The notes under the pieces were generated by a model. The model was given only the letters and a program-made list of their open reading frames with translations. It was not told the DNA's origin and did not search any database. Shown piece by piece: positions 1-7,681 of a stretch of DNA of 64,000 nt. Location of the stretch: assembly GCA_963820315.1 (NCBI GenBank), contig CAWFZK010000008.1:124001-188000 (forward strand). The letters are read 5' to 3'. Source of the stretch: JACVRW01 sp963820315. Lineage in GTDB: Bacteria > Actinomycetota > Thermoleophilia > Solirubrobacterales > Thermoleophilaceae. Every line of letters begins with the position of its first letter. Within the stretch, counting starts at the first letter, position 1. A program made the translations under genes and the position numbers.

Positions 1-87
1 ACCAGGGCGGTCACCTCAGGTCGGGCTGTGAGCTCGGAGACGCTCACGTGACGGATGCTACGCCGCTGGAGACACCGCCGCCAGAGC

Positions 88-420
88 TCAGGCCACGCCC
101 TGGGCGTCGTCGACCATCTCGAGGCGCTCCTCCAGCCGCGTGATCGCGAACACGCGCTGAACGGGATCCGGCCCGCGCACGATCACAAGGCGCCGGCCGC
201 CCGTGCGCGCGCGTTCGTCGGCGGTCACGACCGCCCGCAGCCCGGTGGAGTCGAGGAAGCTCAATTTCGACAGGTCCAGCACCAGCAGGGACGGCTCGGC
301 GGCCTCGACGCGCTCGAGCTCCTCCTCGACCTTGCCGACACTCGATAGGTCGAGCTCCCCCTTGAGCGAGACCGTCACATGGCCACCCGAGTCCTGGGTG
401 GTGACCTCGAGGATCTCCAT
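88..420 (-). CDS. STAS-domain anti-anti-sigma factor
   Basis: A 110-residue single-domain STAS protein of the SpoIIAA/RsbV type. Such proteins bind an anti-sigma kinase and are switched off when it phosphorylates a conserved serine. The diagnostic stretch LDLSKLSFLDSTGLRAVV lies near residues 47-64, with the candidate phospho-acceptor Ser in DSTG. Length matches the family. It starts at ATG 420, only 11 nt after the end of the frame-corrected TauE-like gene on the same strand, so the two may be co-transcribed. No partner kinase is visible in the window, so the sigma factor it serves is unknown. Confidence 0.9.
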   Translation of the reverse strand: MEILEVTTQDSGGHVTVSLKGELDLSSVGKVEEELERVEAAEPSLLVLDLSKLSFLDSTGLRAVVTADERARTGGRRLVIVRGPDPVQRVFAITRLEERLEMVDDAQGVA

Positions 421-431
421 TCGTGCGGAAC

Positions 432-805
432 CTAGCGCAGACCCGCCTTGCCTGCGAGTTGCCAGGCGAACAGGAGCTGGACCGCCGCGAACGACAGCTC
501 CAGCGTCCGCTCGGTAACGACGTTGGCGACGGCCACCCCGCGAGCACCCCGATCGGCGACAGCACGCCGATCAGGAGGCCGTCGCGCAGCCGCACGTTGC
601 CGTACTCGCGCTGGCGCCAGGTCCCCACCAGCGAGACGAGCACGATCGCCACGAGCGAGGTCGCCTGGGCGCCCAGCTGGGTCTCATCGGCGAACAGCAC
701 CAGCGCCGGCACGAAGATCACGCCGCCTCCGACGCCCACGAGGCCGCCCGCCATCCCGGCCGCGAAGCCGAAGACGAGCAGCCCGATCAGGTCCACGGCG
801 TCCAT
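432..805 (-). pseudogene. Half-size TauE/SafE-like membrane protein, frameshifted
   Basis: From ATG 805 the protein reads as the glycine-rich first membrane helices of a TauE/SafE (TSUP, sulfite/sulfonate exporter) repeat, with GLVGVGGGVIFVPALVLF near residues 21-38. After GVLAG the reading frame turns to nonsense, but the +1 frame continues sensibly (VAVANVVTERTLELSFAAVQ) to a TAG at 432-434. A single missing base in the G/C run near 533-540 explains this. Corrected, it is about 124 residues with four predicted helices, half of a canonical TauE. Its ATG directly follows the TAG of the upstream half gene. Whether the frameshift is real or a sequencing error cannot be told from the sequence. 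Confidence 0.7.
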
Positions 806-1162
806 CTAGAAGATCAGCACCGCCGCCGATGCGAGCAGCAGCGCCACGAAGGCGAGCGCGACCGCCCGCTCGGAGATGCGCTGCTGGACGGCCGTTCCGG
901 TGATCACGCCCGCGACGGCGGGCACGGCGATCAGCAGGCCTTTCCAGAGGTCGACGTTGCCGTAGACCGCCTGCGCCGTGGCGGCCAGCGCGCCGATCAC
1001 GATGATCGCCGCGAGCGAGGTGCCGGTCGCCTCCTTCTGCCCGTAGCCCAGCCAGAGCACGAGCAGCGGCACGATGATCGTGCCCCCGCCGACACCGAAC
1101 AGACCCGAGAACGCGCCTGCCGCGGTGGCTATCGCGGCAAGGCGAAGCAGCCTGGACGACAT
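806..1162 (-). CDS. Half-size TauE/SafE-family membrane protein
   Basis: A 118-residue hydrophobic protein with about four membrane helices and the repeat signature GLFGVGGGTIIVPLLVLW near residues 20-37. Canonical TauE/SafE permeases are about 250 residues and contain two such repeats. Here the stop TAG (806-808) is immediately followed by the ATG (803-805) of a second half-size gene, so the pair equals one full-length transporter cut in the middle. They may assemble as a heterodimer, or one stop mutation may have split a single gene. The start ATG 1162 lies 8 nt after a TAGTAT box, fitting a leaderless transcript. Substrate is not predictable beyond a sulfur-containing or organic anion. Confidence 0.75.
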   Translation of the reverse strand: MSSRLLRLAAIATAAGAFSGLFGVGGGTIIVPLLVLWLGYGQKEATGTSLAAIIVIGALAATAQAVYGNVDLWKGLLIAVPAVAGVITGTAVQQRISERAVALAFVALLLASAAVLIF

Positions 1163-1170
1163 CGCGGGGC

Positions 1171-1176
1171 ATACTA
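1171..1176 (-). promoter_or_regulatory. Candidate -10 box of the TauE-like pair
   Basis: On the minus strand TAGTAT lies 8 nt upstream of ATG 1162 and no Shine-Dalgarno is present. The overlapping plus-strand sequence TACTAC lies 5 nt before the GTG (1183) of otsB, so one short element may serve both divergent genes. Confidence 0.45.
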
Positions 1177-1182
1177 CGGCCC

Positions 1183-1996
1183 GTGCCTGCTCCTCCAGCA
1201 GAGGCTCTCGCCGAGGCGCTGCGGCCGCTCACGAGCGATCCTCGCCAGCTCCGCCGTCTTCTGCGACGTCGACGGCGTGCTCGCGCCGATCGTCGGCAGA
1301 CCCGAGGATGCGCACGTGCGCGAGGAGACATCGGTGCTGCTCGGCCGGCTCGCACGCCGCTACGCCTGCGTGGCCTGCATCTCGGGACGCGCCGCCGCGG
1401 ACGTGCGCAGGCTGGTCGGCGTCGGCGGGATCGCCTACGCGGGCTCGCACGGCGCCGAGCTGCTCGAGCCGGGGTCGGCCACGCCGCGCATCGTGCCCGC
1501 CTTCAAGAGCTGGGAGAAGCGAGTCAGGCGCTTCGCCGCCGACCACGACACGCGCGAGGCGCGCCTGCTGCGCGTGCGAATCGAGGACAAGGGCCCAATC
1601 GCCGCCTTCCACTGGCGTGGCGCACCGGACGAGGACGGCGCGCGCACGCTGCTCGAGGGCCTCGCGCAGGAGGCCGAGACGGCCGGCTTCTCGACGCACT
1701 GGGGCCGCAAGGTGCTCGAGGTGCGGCCGCCGGTGCCAATCGACAAGGGCCAGGCTGTGCGCGACCTGGTGACCCGTTCGAGCGCCCGCATCGCGCTCTA
1801 CGGCGGTGACGACGCCACCGACCTCGACGCGTTCAGCGAGTTCGACGCGCTGCTGTCCGAGCAGGTCCTCGACGCCGCGGTGCGGGTCGGGGTGCGCTCG
1901 GACGAGGGGCCTGCCGCGATCGTCGAGCGCGCCGACCTGGTCGTGGACGGCGTCGAGGGCTTCTCGCGGGTGCTGACCGTCCTCGCCGAAGCTTGA
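1183..1996 (+). pseudogene. otsB: Trehalose-6-phosphate phosphatase, frameshifted near N-terminus
   Basis: HAD-family trehalose-phosphatase, which removes phosphate from trehalose 6-phosphate. The frame beginning near 1241 contains the catalytic FCDVDGVLAPI motif (nucleophile and acid Asp), then SGR (1382-1390), a GSHGAE motif (1444-1461) and the Mg-binding GGDDATD (1802-1822), ending at TGA 1996. The N-terminus is in another frame: GTG 1183 opens VPAPPAEALAEALRPLTSDP, typical of the family, and must shift by +1 near 1240-1246 to enter the catalytic frame. An in-frame start at GTG 1277 would delete the nucleophile motif, so it is not credible. No otsA is nearby. The indel may be a sequence error. 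Confidence 0.8.
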
Positions 1997-2009
1997 GCCG
2001 GGCGCTCCG

Positions 2010-2528
2010 GTGAGGTTTCGCGACTTCCTGCGTGTGTCGGTGATCCTCTTCGGCGGGGCCGCCACCGCGCTCGCGGTCGTCTCGGTCGCAGGAGCCGCGC
2101 GCGCCGACACGAACACGCTCGTCTACGTCGCCGCGATCTGGTGGTGCCTGGCCACGCTCGCGGGGCTCTGGATCGGCCGCCGGCTTGCGCCGACACCCGG
2201 CATCGCCGAGCTGCTCGCATCGGCGCGCAAGACGAATGCGCTGCCCGAGCTCGAGCCGGGCACCATCCTGTTCAACCGCCTGTGGAGCCTGATCGTGCTG
2301 ACGGTCGTGGCCGCCGTGATCGGCTTCTGGTTCCCGCAGGTGCCGGCGATCGCCACCGGCTTCTGCCTGCTGGTCGCGCTCGTCTGGCGGCGCCAGTCGG
2401 CCGCGGTGGAGGCCATCGAGGGGCGTGACGGCGTCGAGTTCTGGTTCGACCGCACCTCTCCGCTCGGCAAGCCGCAGCTGCTGCGGCTGCCCGGCCTGAG
2501 GAAGATCGAGCCGGTGCCGACGGGCTAG
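2010..2528 (+). CDS. Membrane protein of unknown function
   Basis: 172 residues, GTG start 13 nt after the otsB stop, so probably co-transcribed with it. Four hydrophobic segments are visible (about residues 8-30, 36-54, 90-108 and 109-130), followed by a soluble C-terminal tail rich in Arg and Leu. I recognise no family. Its stop TAG overlaps the stop of the convergent polX gene inside a shared CTAG (2525-2528). Confidence 0.7.
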   Translation: MRFRDFLRVSVILFGGAATALAVVSVAGAARADTNTLVYVAAIWWCLATLAGLWIGRRLAPTPGIAELLASARKTNALPELEPGTILFNRLWSLIVLTVVAAVIGFWFPQVPAIATGFCLLVALVWRRQSAAVEAIEGRDGVEFWFDRTSPLGKPQLLRLPGLRKIEPVPTG

Positions 2529-4246
2529 GAGCCGCGCTTGCGCAGCTTGCGCAGCTCGTCCCAGGAGCGCGTGTTGCCGACCTCGCCGGCGCTCATCCAG
2601 GCACGCCGCGCCGTCGCGATCCCGTAGCGGATGTTCGTGAGCGTCTCGACGCCGTGCGAGTCGGAGTCGACGAGCAGCGTCACGCCCGCCTGCGCGGCCG
2701 CGCGCGCGTAGACGTCGTTCAGGTCGCGCCGGTCCGGATTCGAGTTGATCTCGAGGAAGGTGCCCGTCTCGACCGCCTTCGCGATCACGCGGTCGACGTC
2801 GAGCGCATACGGCTCGCGGCTCTGCAGAAGCCGCCCGGTCGGATGCCCGATCACGTCGACGAGCGGGTGCTCCATCGCGCGCAGCATGCGGTCGGTCTGC
2901 TTCTTCTCCGACAGCCGGAACGAGGTGTGGAGGCTCGCCACCACCCAGTCGAGCTCCTCGAGCAGGTCGTCGTCGTAGTCGAGCGTGCCGTCGGGCATGA
3001 TGTTCGTCTCGGTCCCGGCGAGCACGCGGATGCCCGGTTCGTCGAGCGCGCGGATCTCCGCGATGCGCTCGCGCAGGGCGTCCGGCGAGACGTCGTCGCC
3101 GAAGCCGTGTGAGGCCGAGTGGTCGGTGATCGCGACGTACTCGTAGCCGAGCTCGCGCGCCGCCGCGACCATCTCCTCGAGCGTGTTGCGGCCGTCCGAG
3201 AGCGTGGTGTGCATGTGCAGGTCGCCGCGCAGGTCGCTCTGCTCGATCAGCGCCGGCAGCTCGCCCTTGCGGGCCGCCTCGAGCTCGCCCCGGTTCTCGC
3301 GCAGCTCCGGCGGGATGAACTGCATGCCGAGGCGCTCGTAGACCTCCTCCTCGGTGGTGAACGCCTCACTCTCGCCGCTCTCGTCGTCGCTGATCCCGTA
3401 CTCGCTCACGTGCAGGCCGCGGCGCACGGCGTCGGTCCGCATCGCCTCGTTGTGCTTGCCCGAGCCGGTGAAGTGCTGAAGCAGGTTGCCGAACGCCTCC
3501 GCGGGCACGATCCGCAGGTCGACCGCCAGTCCCGAGTGCGTCACGACCTTGGCGCCGGCGGCGCCCGAGGTGGACACGGTGTCGATCGCATCGAGCTCGC
3601 AGAAGGCCGCCGAGAGCGCCTCGGGGTCGCTCGAGGCGGCGACGATGTCGAGATCCTTGACCGTGTCGGCGAGGCGCCGGGCGCTGCCGGCGAGCTCGAC
3701 GCGCAGCGCCGCCGGGTGCTCGCGCAGCGCGGCGACGAGCTCCTCGCCCACCGTCAGCGCCTTCGAGAGCAGCATGCGCGGCTTGGGGCGCCCGTCCGCG
3801 CCGGCGGCGAGCGCGGCGGCGACGTTCTCCTGCGCCTTGGCGCCGAAGCCCGGGACCCCCTCGAGCGTGCCGTCCTCGCTGGCCCGCTTCAGGTCCTCCA
3901 GCGAGCTGATGCCGAGGTTGTCGTAGAGCAGGCGCGCGCGCTTGGGGCCCAGGCCCGGGATGCGCGTGACCTCGACCAGACCGGCCGGGATCTTCGCCTT
4001 CAGCTTGTCGGCGGACGGGATCGAGCCGGTCTCGAGCAGGGCGTCGATCTTCTCCGCGATCGTCTTGCCGACTCCCGAGAGCTCCACGACACGGCCCTGC
4101 TTCGCCATCTCCTCGACCGAGACGCCCGCCTCGCGGATCGCCTTGGCGGCGTTGCGGTAGGCCACGACGCGGTAGACGACGGCGCCGTCCAGCTCGTAGA
4201 GGCTCGCCAGCTCCTCGAAGGCGTCGGCTATCTCGGCGTTGCGCAT
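2525..4246 (-). CDS. polX: DNA polymerase X / PHP-domain protein
   Basis: 573 residues, matching bacterial PolX. The order is an N-terminal 8-kDa-like domain, helix-hairpin-helix motifs (GVGKTIAEKI near residue 58 and IPGLGPKRARLLYD near 95), a nucleotidyltransferase core with the metal-binding pair KDLDIV near 197, and a C-terminal PHP phosphoesterase domain from about residue 340 (DLHMHTTLSDG, ITDHS, ASLHTS, DSDSHG). The family performs gap-filling synthesis, and the PHP domain supplies 3'-5' exonuclease or AP-site processing, so a DNA repair role is expected. ATG 4246 sits 9 nt after a TACCCT box shared with the divergent glycosyltransferase. Confidence 0.95.
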   Translation of the reverse strand: MRNAEIADAFEELASLYELDGAVVYRVVAYRNAAKAIREAGVSVEEMAKQGRVVELSGVGKTIAEKIDALLETGSIPSADKLKAKIPAGLVEVTRIPGLGPKRARLLYDNLGISSLEDLKRASEDGTLEGVPGFGAKAQENVAAALAAGADGRPKPRMLLSKALTVGEELVAALREHPAALRVELAGSARRLADTVKDLDIVAASSDPEALSAAFCELDAIDTVSTSGAAGAKVVTHSGLAVDLRIVPAEAFGNLLQHFTGSGKHNEAMRTDAVRRGLHVSEYGISDDESGESEAFTTEEEVYERLGMQFIPPELRENRGELEAARKGELPALIEQSDLRGDLHMHTTLSDGRNTLEEMVAAARELGYEYVAITDHSASHGFGDDVSPDALRERIAEIRALDEPGIRVLAGTETNIMPDGTLDYDDDLLEELDWVVASLHTSFRLSEKKQTDRMLRAMEHPLVDVIGHPTGRLLQSREPYALDVDRVIAKAVETGTFLEINSNPDRRDLNDVYARAAAQAGVTLLVDSDSHGVETLTNIRYGIATARRAWMSAGEVGNTRSWDELRKLRKRGS

Positions 4247-4254
4247 AGCCCGGC

Positions 4255-4261
4255 TAGGGTA
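4255..4261. promoter_or_regulatory. Overlapping divergent -10 boxes (polX / glycosyltransferase)
   Basis: The heptamer TAGGGTA reads TAGGGT on the plus strand (9 nt before TTG 4270) and TACCCT on the minus strand (9 nt before ATG 4246). The spacing is identical on both sides and no ribosome binding site is visible for either gene, fitting two leaderless transcripts from one bidirectional element. Confidence 0.5.
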
Positions 4262-4269
4262 CGCGGGTC

Positions 4270-4983
4270 TTGCCCGGCGCCTGGCTCATCCTGCCCACCT
4301 ACAACGAGGCCGAGAACATCGAGGGCCTCGTGCGGGCGGCGCTGGCGGAGCTCGAGTCGACCGGGCTCGAGCACACGATCCTCGTCGTCGACGACGGCTC
4401 GCCCGACGGCACCGGCCGCATCGCGGACCGGCTCGCCGAGGAGCTCGGACCGGTGCGCGTGCTGCACCGCGAGCGCAAGCAGGGGCTCGGTCGCGCCTAC
4501 CTGGCGGGCTTCGCGCTCGCGCTCGGAAACGGAGCCGAGCTCGTGCTCGAGATGGACTCCGACTTCTCCCACGACCCGGCCGACCTGCCGCGCCTGATCG
4601 CGGCTGCGCAGGCGGCCGACCTCGTGCTCGGCTCGCGCTACGTGCCGGGCGGCGGCGTCACCTCCTGGGGGCGGCTGCGGCGGCTCCTGTCGCGCGGCGG
4701 CTCGGCCTACGCGCGCATTCTGCTGGGCGTGCCCGTGCGCGACCTGACCGGCGGCTTCAAGTGCTTCCACCGGCGCGTCCTCGAGTCGATCGACCTCGAG
4801 CACGTCCACGCCGACGGCTACGGCTTCCAGATCGAGCTGACCTACAAGGCCGTGCGCGCCGGCTTCAAGGTGGCCGAGGTGCCGATCCTGTTTCGCGAGC
4901 GATCCGTCGGGCAGTCGAAGATGACCGCGCGGATCGCGCTCGAGGCGGTCTGGAAGGTCCCCCTCCTGCGGTTACGCGCTTAG
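4270..4983 (+). CDS. Polyprenol monophosphomannose synthase-like GT2 glycosyltransferase
   Basis: 237 residues. It opens with the GT2 motif LPTYNEAENIEGLV (residues 8-21), then VVDDGSPDGTG near 40 and the metal-binding EMDSDFSHDP near 94-103. The C-terminal DLTGGFKCFHR and FQIELTYKA motifs are typical of dolichol- or polyprenyl-phosphate mannose synthases. It lacks the C-terminal membrane domain of longer homologues. Expected reaction: transfer of mannose from GDP-mannose to a polyprenyl phosphate at the inner membrane face. The TTG start at 4270 is supported by the family N-terminus and by the -10 box 9 nt upstream. Confidence 0.9.
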   Translation: MPGAWLILPTYNEAENIEGLVRAALAELESTGLEHTILVVDDGSPDGTGRIADRLAEELGPVRVLHRERKQGLGRAYLAGFALALGNGAELVLEMDSDFSHDPADLPRLIAAAQAADLVLGSRYVPGGGVTSWGRLRRLLSRGGSAYARILLGVPVRDLTGGFKCFHRRVLESIDLEHVHADGYGFQIELTYKAVRAGFKVAEVPILFRERSVGQSKMTARIALEAVWKVPLLRLRA

Positions 4984-4990
4984 CCAGCGC

Positions 4991-4996
4991 TATATT
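4991..4996 (+). promoter_or_regulatory. -10 box of the thioredoxin gene
   Basis: TATATT, followed by a run of T, is one of the most AT-rich spots in the first 5 kb. It lies 33 nt upstream of GTG 5030, leaving room for a leader with the AAGGAG ribosome binding site at 5019-5024. No clear -35 box was found. Confidence 0.5.
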
Positions 4997-5029
4997 TTCT
5001 GAAGTGACCCATCCCGACAAGGAGCAGAC

Positions 5030-5359
5030 GTGGCAGGCGCACTCCCAGAGGTGACCGACAACAACTTCCAGGCCGAGGTGCTCGAGTCCGGGCAGCCCGT
5101 GCTGGTCGACTTCTGGGCGCCCTGGTGCGGTCCCTGCCGGATCATCGCTCCCCATCTGGAGGAGCTCGACTCCGAGCGCGAGGATCTGCGCGTGGTGAAG
5201 CTGAACGTTGACGAGAACCCGCAGATCGCGGCTCAGTACAACGTGATGTCGATCCCGATGCTCCTTCTCTTCAAGAACGGCGCCCCGGTGCACCAGATCA
5301 TCGGCGCGGTGCCGAAGAGCCGGCTCCTGCAGGAGCTCGAGCCGTCGCTCTCCGCGTAG
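5030..5359 (+). CDS. trxA: Thioredoxin
   Basis: 109 residues with the redox-active motif WAPWCGPCR near residues 29-37 and the cis-proline segment SIPMLLLF near 76. This is a classical cytosolic thioredoxin that reduces protein disulfides with electrons from thioredoxin reductase (not in the window). The GTG start is set by AAGGAG at 5019-5024. A 9-bp GC hairpin lies 22 nt after the stop, so the gene is probably monocistronic. Confidence 0.93.
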   Translation: MAGALPEVTDNNFQAEVLESGQPVLVDFWAPWCGPCRIIAPHLEELDSEREDLRVVKLNVDENPQIAAQYNVMSIPMLLLFKNGAPVHQIIGAVPKSRLLQELEPSLSA

Positions 5360-5381
5360 GACTCGTCGGATCTCCGAGACC

Positions 5382-5405
5382 GGAGGCGGCACCTCGGCCG
5401 CCTCC
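5382..5405 (+). terminator. GC hairpin after thioredoxin
   Basis: Perfect 9-bp inverted repeat GGAGGCGGC / GCCGCCTCC with a 6-nt loop, just downstream of the thioredoxin stop. There is no T tract, as is common for actinobacterial terminators. It could also serve the convergent pseudogene ending at 5410. Confidence 0.6.
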
Positions 5406-5409
5406 ATCG

Positions 5410-5852
5410 CTAGCCGAGCTCGGAGGGCTCGGATCCTCCTGGCCGGCCAGCTCGACCGAGCCGTCGAGCGCTTCCTTGAAGTGGCGCTCCTGAATCGGGA
5501 GAGGCCCACTCGATCAGCTCGCCCGAGTCCGGTCGGCTGCGCGGCCGTGCTCGTCCAGCTTGCGCAGCACCGCCGTTCGCTCACCTCGGCGAGCCTGGGC
5601 CATCGTGAGGAACTCGAAGCCGTCGAAACCCGCCGGCGTCTTCGCCGAGGAGGTGTTCATCATCGCGGTGGCCTCGCCCTTCGGTCTCGCGCGCCTTATC
5701 GAGGACGGCGGTCTTCTTGCCAGTCAGGGCCTCCGCGAGCGCGGTGCAGCGCTCCTCGGTCGGCTCCGCCTCGTCGCGCAACGCGCTGAGCGTCGAGCAA
5801 GGCTCTCGTCCTCGGTCAGACCCTCGACCTTGGGCCGCACCCTGTCGGCCAT
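5410..5852 (-). pseudogene. Decayed ferritin-like gene, multiple frameshifts
   Basis: From ATG 5852 the reading begins MADRVRPKVEGLTEDE. The coherent protein then continues only by changing frame several times: RDEAEPTEERCTALAEALTG, then EATAMMNTSSAKTPAGFDG, FEFLTMAQA, AVLRKLDEH, ELIEWA, and PIQERHFKEALDGSVELAG, ending at TAG 5410-5412. At least four indels are needed, near 5790, 5680, 5545 and 5525, and the segment before SALRDEAEP may be deleted. The pieces look helical, like actinobacterial ferritin-like or DUF892-like proteins, but the family name is from memory and uncertain. Because one gene carries several lesions, real decay is more likely than a single sequencing error. The remaining 170 bases to the next gene at 6024 show nothing I can name. 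Confidence 0.6.
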
Positions 5853-6023
5853 CGCGAGGCCGGGCACGCCGCCTGCCGCACGCTTCGCCGCCGTGGGGAC
5901 AGGCGGCCGCGGAGATCATCAGCGCTGCTCGATCGCGTTCTCCTCGTGGGGGAGTTTGTCTGGCGCGCTCTTACCCGGCGTCGCCTGGCGTTAAGCAGGG
6001 GTCTTGCCGGGTAGCCGGATCGG

Positions 6024-7208
6024 GTGAAAGCGCTCACCTTCCATGGCAAGCGGGACGTCCGGGTGGACACCGTCCCGGACCCGGCGATCGAGGCCTCGAC
6101 GGACGCGATCATCCGCGTCACGTCAAGCGGCATCTGCGGCTCCGACCTGCACCTCTACGAGGTGATGGGGCCCTTCATCGACGAGGGCGACATCCTCGGG
6201 CACGAGCCAATGGGCATCGTCGAGGAGGTGGGCTCGGAGGTCGACAACATCGCGCCCGGCGATCGCGTCGTCATCCCCTTCAACATCTCCTGCGGGCACT
6301 GCTTCATGTGCGATCAGGGCCTTCAGTCCCAATGTGAGACGACTCAGGTGCGCGACGAGGGCTCGGGGGCGGCGCTGTTCGGCTACACGAAGCTGTACGG
6401 GCAGGTGCCCGGCGGCCAGGCCGAGTTCCTGCGGGTGCCTCAGGCCCAGTACGGCCCGATCAAGGTCCCAGAGGGCCCACCGGATGACCGCTTCGTCTAC
6501 CTCTCAGACGTGCTGCCGACCGCGTGGCAGGCCGTCGCCTACGCCGACGTGCCTGAGGGCGGCACGCTCGCCGTCCTCGGCCTCGGGCCAATCGGCGACA
6601 TGTCGTGCCGGATCGGCCTGCAGCGGGGAGCGGGCAAGGTCATCGGCATCGACCTGGTGCCCGAGCGCCTCCAGCGCGCCCGCGACCGCGGCGTCGACGT
6701 GTTCGACCTGCAGAGCTACAACGGCGACATCGCCGGCGCCATCCGCGAGGCCACCGGCGGCCGTGGTCCCGACGCCGTGATCGACGCGGTCGGCATGGAG
6801 GCGCACGGATCGCCGGCGGGCAAGTTCGCCCAGCAGATGACGGGCCTGCTGCCGGACGCCGTCGCCGCGCGGCTCATGAGGACCGCAGGCGTCGACTCGC
6901 TGGGCGCCCTGCACCTCGCGATCGATCTGGTGCGGCGCGGCGGAACGATCTCGCTGAGCGGCGTCTACGGGGCGATGACGGACCCGATGCCGATGATGAC
7001 CCTGTTCGACAAGCAGATCCAGCTGCGCATGGGCCAGGCGAACGTGCGGCGCTGGATCGACGACATCCTGCCGCTGCTGACGGACGACGACCCGCTCGGA
7101 GTGGACGACTTCGCCACCCACCGCGTGCCGCTCGATCAGGCCCCCGAGGCCTACGAGACGTTTCAGAAGAAGCGCGACGGCGCGATCAAGGTGCTGCTGA
7201 AGCCGTAG
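6024..7208 (+). CDS. Zinc-dependent alcohol dehydrogenase (formaldehyde-dehydrogenase-like)
   Basis: 394 residues of the zinc MDR family. Catalytic zinc ligands are visible in GICGSDLHLYE (Cys near 38) and LGHEPMG (His near 59). The structural-zinc segment CGHCFMCDQGLQSQC (about residues 92-106) has the expected four Cys. A Rossmann motif VLGLGPIGDMSCRIG lies near 185. An insertion between the cofactor domain and C-terminus resembles glutathione-independent formaldehyde dehydrogenases, but the substrate cannot be fixed. Expected reaction: NAD(P)-linked oxidation of an alcohol or aldehyde. The 3' end overlaps the convergent membrane gene by 23 nt. Confidence 0.88.
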   Translation: MKALTFHGKRDVRVDTVPDPAIEASTDAIIRVTSSGICGSDLHLYEVMGPFIDEGDILGHEPMGIVEEVGSEVDNIAPGDRVVIPFNISCGHCFMCDQGLQSQCETTQVRDEGSGAALFGYTKLYGQVPGGQAEFLRVPQAQYGPIKVPEGPPDDRFVYLSDVLPTAWQAVAYADVPEGGTLAVLGLGPIGDMSCRIGLQRGAGKVIGIDLVPERLQRARDRGVDVFDLQSYNGDIAGAIREATGGRGPDAVIDAVGMEAHGSPAGKFAQQMTGLLPDAVAARLMRTAGVDSLGALHLAIDLVRRGGTISLSGVYGAMTDPMPMMTLFDKQIQLRMGQANVRRWIDDILPLLTDDDPLGVDDFATHRVPLDQAPEAYETFQKKRDGAIKVLLKP

Positions 7209-7608
7209 GCGGGCCCGCCGCCTGCTCGCGCTCGAGCTTCGCCCGGTAGGCGCCGCCGAGCGCGCCGAGCAGGCCGCCGATCAGCGTGGTCGCGAACACG
7301 AGCCCTACCTGCGGGTGGCCGAGGTAGGCCTTCGCCTCGGTGTTGACGATCTCGAAGCCGATCAGCACGAAGCTGCCGTAGACGAGCCCGCCGAGCAGGC
7401 CGCGCACGAAGCCCTCGTCCCCGCCGCTGTGCTCCATGCCCCCGAGAAAGCCGCCGATGATCGCGAGCGGGCCGACGAGGATCCAGTAGACGACGCCGTT
7501 CCAGCCGAGCGCGAAGCCGGTGACGATCCCGAAGATCACCGGCACTACGATCGCGCCGAGCAGCTGCACCACGAACGGCCGTTCCTCGAAGAGCGGCGGC
7601 AGCTTCAT
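7186..7608 (-). CDS. Small multi-pass membrane protein, unknown function
   Basis: 140 residues with about four glycine-rich hydrophobic stretches (roughly residues 15-35, 38-58, 68-88 and 103-125) and a short charged tail. No family recognised. ATG 7608 follows the ileS stop by 73 nt on the same strand, but a repeat and hairpin lie between them, so it probably has its own signals. The end overlaps the convergent alcohol dehydrogenase by 23 nt. Confidence 0.7.
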   Translation of the reverse strand: MKLPPLFEERPFVVQLLGAIVVPVIFGIVTGFALGWNGVVYWILVGPLAIIGGFLGGMEHSGGDEGFVRGLLGGLVYGSFVLIGFEIVNTEAKAYLGHPQVGLVFATTLIGGLLGALGGAYRAKLEREQAAGPPTASAAP

Positions 7609-7619
7609 CGCGGCGTCAG

Positions 7620-7681
7620 ACTACTCAAACGCTGCGCAGCCGGCCGAGCCGGCTGCTTGCGCACTACTCAAACGCTGCGCA
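7620..7681. repeat. 19-nt direct repeat flanking a hairpin
   Basis: The 19-mer ACTACTCAAACGCTGCGCA occurs at 7620-7638 and identically at 7663-7681, and its first six bases occur again at 7681-7686. A hairpin occupies the space between copies. The last copy runs into the ileS stop codon. It could be a duplicated ileS 3' end, but its origin is not clear. Confidence 0.8.
7636..7656 (-). terminator. Hairpin downstream of ileS
   Basis: Perfect 9-bp inverted repeat GCAGCCGGC / GCCGGCTGC with a 3-nt loop, 26 nt past the ileS stop on the minus strand and inside the direct-repeat block. No T tract follows it. Confidence 0.55.
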
